Shown here piece by piece: positions 6,233 to 8,468 of a stretch of 8,468 bases of DNA. The DNA is from JAAEQG01 sp023133475. GTDB lineage: Bacteria > Planctomycetota > Phycisphaerae > UBA1845. The position numbers were made by a program, and so were the translations under genes. The stretch lies in NCBI GenBank assembly GCA_030631415.1, contig DAOVLE010000227.1, forward strand, positions 1 through 8,468, written 5' to 3'. The notes under the pieces were generated by a model. The model saw nothing but the letters and a program-made list of their open reading frames with translations. It searched no databases and was not told the origin of the DNA. Positions within the stretch are counted from its first letter, which is position 1; each line of letters opens with the position of its first letter.

Positions 6233-6418
6233 TCAAGGGGCAGACCGATTTCGCATAACCTCATAAACGCCCGCCCCAACATTGCGGAGCACAATCTCCC
6301 AAAAACCGGTCCCGTTCCGTTTTTCGGTTTTGCCAAAGAGCACAACCTGTTTGGCGGCTACGTCAGCGAGGACCTTCCCATTCGCTCCAGTGGGCGCAGC
6401 TACACCAAGTATGCTACA
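6233..6418 (-). pseudogene. Startless 61-residue open frame after the immunity gene, possible lost C-terminal extension
   Basis: One minus frame stays open from just after TGA (6421-6419) to TGA at 6235-6233, while the other two close quickly. It reads like ordinary protein: APTGANGKVLADVAAKQVVL, then GFWEIVLRNVGAGVYEVMRN. It has no ATG before codon 55 and overlaps the last codons of the immunity gene in a different frame. A one-base insertion near 6402 would join it to the immunity protein as a roughly 58-residue extension. It is therefore either decayed coding sequence, a sequencing indel or a chance frame. No family is recognised. Confidence 0.35.
6302..6331 (-). terminator. Weak terminator-like hairpin after the toxin-immunity genes
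   Basis: AAAACCG (6302-6308) and CGGTTTT (6325-6331) can pair over a 16-nt loop. Reading the minus strand, the stem ends in a short U-run. It lies about 70 bases past the immunity stop. The stem is mostly A-T and falls within the startless open frame, so the call is tentative. Confidence 0.2.
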
Positions 6419-7440
6419 TCACAGTTGTAGCCCTTTATTTTCTCGTCGCGTAGCAGACGATAAAAGCGTGGCGAGATCAGGAGCATTGGCCGGGGCACCA
6501 GTACGCCACGACGTACTCCAACCATATTGCTCGTGCAGGCGACGTTACTCTCGTCCCACGAATCGCGGGCAACCGAAATCTCCGAGAGCAGATTCAAACC
6601 AAGCACATGGCCTAACGGGCAACGGTACTCACCGTCCGCATCGTCGTTGAATGGGTCGATCCCCGCGAGCGTTGGAGCAACCATGGGCACCGGATTCGCT
6701 GTGACAACAAGTTGATACCAGACCGGTACAGGCTTTGCTTGCCGCCGCGCCTTCTCAGCCAGCAGTTCCGCATGTTCATCCACGGCACGGTTCCAGAGGT
6801 CTTTCTGGGCAGGCCGATTCAACCAGACCCAGAACTCCCACGAATCCGTGGTCACCCCCCCTTTTTTGGCCTGACGCAGAAGTTTGCGACCGCTCGGAAC
6901 TTGCTTGAGATCGACAGGGCCATCCTTGTATCTCGCCTTGTGCCGAACGGGTCGAAGTGCAAACCCTGTCAGGTTGGCATCCATCATCAACTCCGCCAGA
7001 CGCTGCGAAACGATCCACTCGTCATCGGCAATGGTTCGGGCAATGTGCCTGGTTTTGGGCGCCTTGCGCAGATCAAGTATCAGTTCCGAAACCTGTCGTC
7101 GGCCGACACCACAATGTGCACAGACCTGCGATTCATCATAGACCGTTCCACACAGTTCCCCAGGAGGCTCGAATGCAGCAGTAATCTGCAGGTGGAACAG
7201 CGCGGCAGATTCAAGCTCCGCGGGTGAATAGCGATATTCAATATCCCAACCATAGAAAAACGCCCGATTCTTACTTCGCGACAGCTCCCGGTCCAAGCGC
7301 CCGACTTCTTGGAAGCGAGGGTCGTCAGTGGAAAGTGTGATCTTGCGGATATCATCACCCAGCCTCTTGCCTTGGTCTGGGCGAAATAGCAAGTGTGCAT
7401 ATTCCTCTTCGATGCGAAATTCGCATAGCGAGTGCATCAT
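6400..7440 (-). CDS. Putative immunity protein to the Rhs nuclease toxin (CXXC motif, SitI6-like)
   Basis: The 346-residue product begins MMHSLCEFRIEEEYAHLLF. CAHCG at 107-111, with C97 nearby, looks like a zinc knuckle. CPLGH at 274-278 near the C-terminus is a possible degenerate second metal site, with further cysteines at 302 and 340. The layout of an N-terminal CXXC, a middle domain and a second C-terminal metal motif before LLISPRFYRLLRDEKIKGY recalls the double-CXXCG immunity proteins that guard against SitA6-type HHxxP nuclease toxins. This resemblance comes from recall, not a search. The gene follows the toxin by 6 bp with a ribosome binding site overlapping the toxin stop, which strongly suggests a coupled toxin-immunity pair. 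The second ATG (7437) has better ribosome binding site spacing. An A6G7 run (6867-6855) encodes KKGG. No signal peptide is visible, so it is probably cytoplasmic. Confidence 0.65.
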   Translation of the reverse strand: MMHSLCEFRIEEEYAHLLFRPDQGKRLGDDIRKITLSTDDPRFQEVGRLDRELSRSKNRAFFYGWDIEYRYSPAELESAALFHLQITAAFEPPGELCGTVYDESQVCAHCGVGRRQVSELILDLRKAPKTRHIARTIADDEWIVSQRLAELMMDANLTGFALRPVRHKARYKDGPVDLKQVPSGRKLLRQAKKGGVTTDSWEFWVWLNRPAQKDLWNRAVDEHAELLAEKARRQAKPVPVWYQLVVTANPVPMVAPTLAGIDPFNDDADGEYRCPLGHVLGLNLLSEISVARDSWDESNVACTSNMVGVRRGVLVPRPMLLISPRFYRLLRDEKIKGYNCDVAYLV

Positions 7441-7443
7441 TAT

Positions 7444-7448
7444 CTCCT
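7444..7448 (-). promoter_or_regulatory. Ribosome binding site overlapping the toxin stop codon
   Basis: On the minus strand the toxin stop TAG (7449-7447) is read through TAGGAG, so AGGAG (7448-7444) shares two bases with the stop. It lies 3 nt before the first ATG (7440) and 6 nt before the second (7437); the latter spacing favours the second ATG as the real start. The arrangement implies immunity translation coupled to toxin termination. Confidence 0.7.
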
Positions 7449-8468
7449 AGTCGGAGGGAAGTGGATACTTTCGGTAAACCTGCTCAATAATTTTGGCAAG
7501 ACGTTCATGGCTCGGCTTCTCACCTGTGCCATAGGCCCACTTCCTCCGGAAAGCGTTTGTAATCATCTGATGATACGCAGCATCAATCTGCACCGTTGGG
7601 CCATCAGCAGACCCGCCAAGGTACATCGGCACTATATGATGATCCTCCGGAATCCCTGTCTTGTTTGGATACTTGTTCTGTGCTTTTTCCACAAGGTTCT
7701 GGAATCTCTTTGACGATCTCGAAACTCGCTGCACCTTTATCGTTAGCTCGCTGGCTTCGACGGTGATCTTGCCCGCTCTTTTCATCTTGGCGGTCCATTG
7801 AGCGGCTTTTCCCAGGATTCTAAAGGCTTTCATCGCGGTGCCAACGCCGTTGACAGCCCCGAGCCCAACCTGCAAGTAATCCATCAGGCTGCCGCTGCCA
7901 CCACGGATCATCTGGAACGATTGATATGCTTCGTACATTCCGTAGCCGGGAATCAGCGACAACGCGATATCCAGCGCTACGTTTGTAGCAATCATGCCCA
8001 CTGCGGCTGTGTCGTGGATGTACGACAACGTGGCAATCTTGTGGCCGGTGAGGTCGTCGATTATCTCATCATACTCGTCGTAGCGCCCGGTGGGGTCAAT
8101 CCCGTTGAGCGGCGAAGCTCCTACGTACAGGTAGAGATTGAAGCTGTTGAGGTATTCAGATTCAGCCGCCATCTGCGGTGGGCAATACAATGGCGCACTG
8201 CCCGGTTTGCCGAAGAGCGGTTCGCCCGTCGAATCGAGGGTGCCGATGGGGTCTTTTTGCAGGAATCGCCCCAATTCGGGCGAGTAGCTTCTTGCATGGA
8301 AGTGATACAACCCCGTGATCGATTCGTACCGCTGACCGGTCCACATGAACGGGTTGCCGTAGCGGGAGCCGGCATCCTGGATGGGGCGGGGGATGCCGGG
8401 GCCGCCGAGGGCGGATTGCAGGGCTGCGAAATCGTCCAGATCGACTGCACCGTCGTCATCTATGTCGT
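7447..8468 (-). CDS. Rhs/YD-repeat polymorphic toxin, C-terminal part (5' end beyond window)
   Basis: The frame is open to the right edge, so only the last 339 residues are seen; the internal ATG at 8346 is not the start. In order: an EF-hand loop DIDDDGAVDLDDF at the edge (8466-8428); RHS core GNPFMWTGQRYESITGLYHF, RSYSPELGRFLQKDPIG and LYLYVGASPLNGIDPTGRYD (ending near residue 130 of the visible part); hydrophobic pre-toxin helices around DIALSLIPGYGMYEAYQ; a basic linker; and a C-terminal tip with DHHIVPMYLGG, AYHQMITNAFR and EQVYRKYPLP. The HHxxP plus downstream histidine suggests an HNH/Endonuclease VII-type nuclease toxin, close to AHH-like families. Rhs proteins encapsulate such tips and deliver them to neighbouring cells. 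The putative immunity gene follows at once. The tip region is less GC-rich than the flanks, as is usual for exchangeable toxin modules. Confidence 0.85.
   Translation of the reverse strand, partial: DIDDDGAVDLDDFAALQSALGGPGIPRPIQDAGSRYGNPFMWTGQRYESITGLYHFHARSYSPELGRFLQKDPIGTLDSTGEPLFGKPGSAPLYCPPQMAAESEYLNSFNLYLYVGASPLNGIDPTGRYDEYDEIIDDLTGHKIATLSYIHDTAAVGMIATNVALDIALSLIPGYGMYEAYQSFQMIRGGSGSLMDYLQVGLGAVNGVGTAMKAFRILGKAAQWTAKMKRAGKITVEASELTIKVQRVSRSSKRFQNLVEKAQNKYPNKTGIPEDHHIVPMYLGGSADGPTVQIDAAYHQMITNAFRRKWAYGTGEKPSHERLAKIIEQVYRKYPLPSD

Noticed and set aside
6004..6258. 84-codon plus-strand frame in the convergent region
   Set aside because: No ribosome binding site or recognisable domain; the composition looks random.
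6712..7227. 171-codon plus-strand frame opposite the immunity gene
   Set aside because: The minus-strand gene has a ribosome binding site, toxin linkage and CXXC motifs; the plus frame has none of these.
8162..8346. Treating the internal ATG at 8346 as the start of the Rhs-related protein
   Set aside because: The frame continues upstream without a stop to the window edge and encodes RHS-type and EF-hand sequence, so the gene starts beyond the window.
1..8468. A DGR template repeat or reverse transcriptase within the window
   Set aside because: No second copy of the variable-region landmarks (CGCTCGGCG, GGGTTTCGTGTT) was seen on either strand by eye, and no translated frame has reverse-transcriptase motifs such as YxDD.

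Overview
The window looks like chromosomal DNA of a high-GC, secretion-rich bacterium, most likely a planctomycete (Phycisphaerae-like). This rests on large secreted proteins with paired EF-hand/dockerin-like C-termini of the form DxDGDVDxxDF, a secreted SUMF1-fold protein, a GxxExxY protein and an Rhs/YD-repeat toxin locus. No rRNA or tRNA is seen, so the lineage is an inference.

Left part (1-2357, + strand): the main discovery candidate is the remains of a diversity-generating retroelement (DGR). A secreted protein with a C-type-lectin/SUMF1 fold ends in a segment that looks like a DGR variable region: almost every codon between the fixed landmarks CRSA and GFRV reads NNC or NNT, as expected if AAC/AAT template codons had been mutated at their adenines. 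Two back-to-back perfect hairpins follow the stop codon, and after them comes an ATG that opens a recognisable N-terminus of the DGR accessory protein Avd. Avd breaks off after about 41 residues, exactly where a 26-bp repeat begins. A GxxExxY (PD-(D/E)XK-like) gene sits between this repeat and a second copy 466 bp further on. No template repeat or reverse transcriptase is visible, so the target is either an orphan or served in trans.

Middle (2354-5986, + strand): a 1210-residue secreted multidomain protein carries a signal peptide, a carboxypeptidase-regulatory-like domain, a long glycine-rich region, two fibronectin type III domains and two EF-hand loops. Its start overlaps the GxxExxY stop by four bases (ATGA).

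Right part (8468-5987, - strand): the 3' end of an Rhs gene, open at the window edge, runs through an EF-hand loop, the RHS core, hydrophobic pre-toxin helices and an HHxxP nuclease-like tip. A presumed immunity gene follows within 6 bp, with its ribosome binding site overlapping the toxin stop codon. Downstream lie an open frame without a start, which may be a lost C-terminal extension of the immunity protein, and a frameshifted small-gene remnant. This array converges on the large secreted protein.
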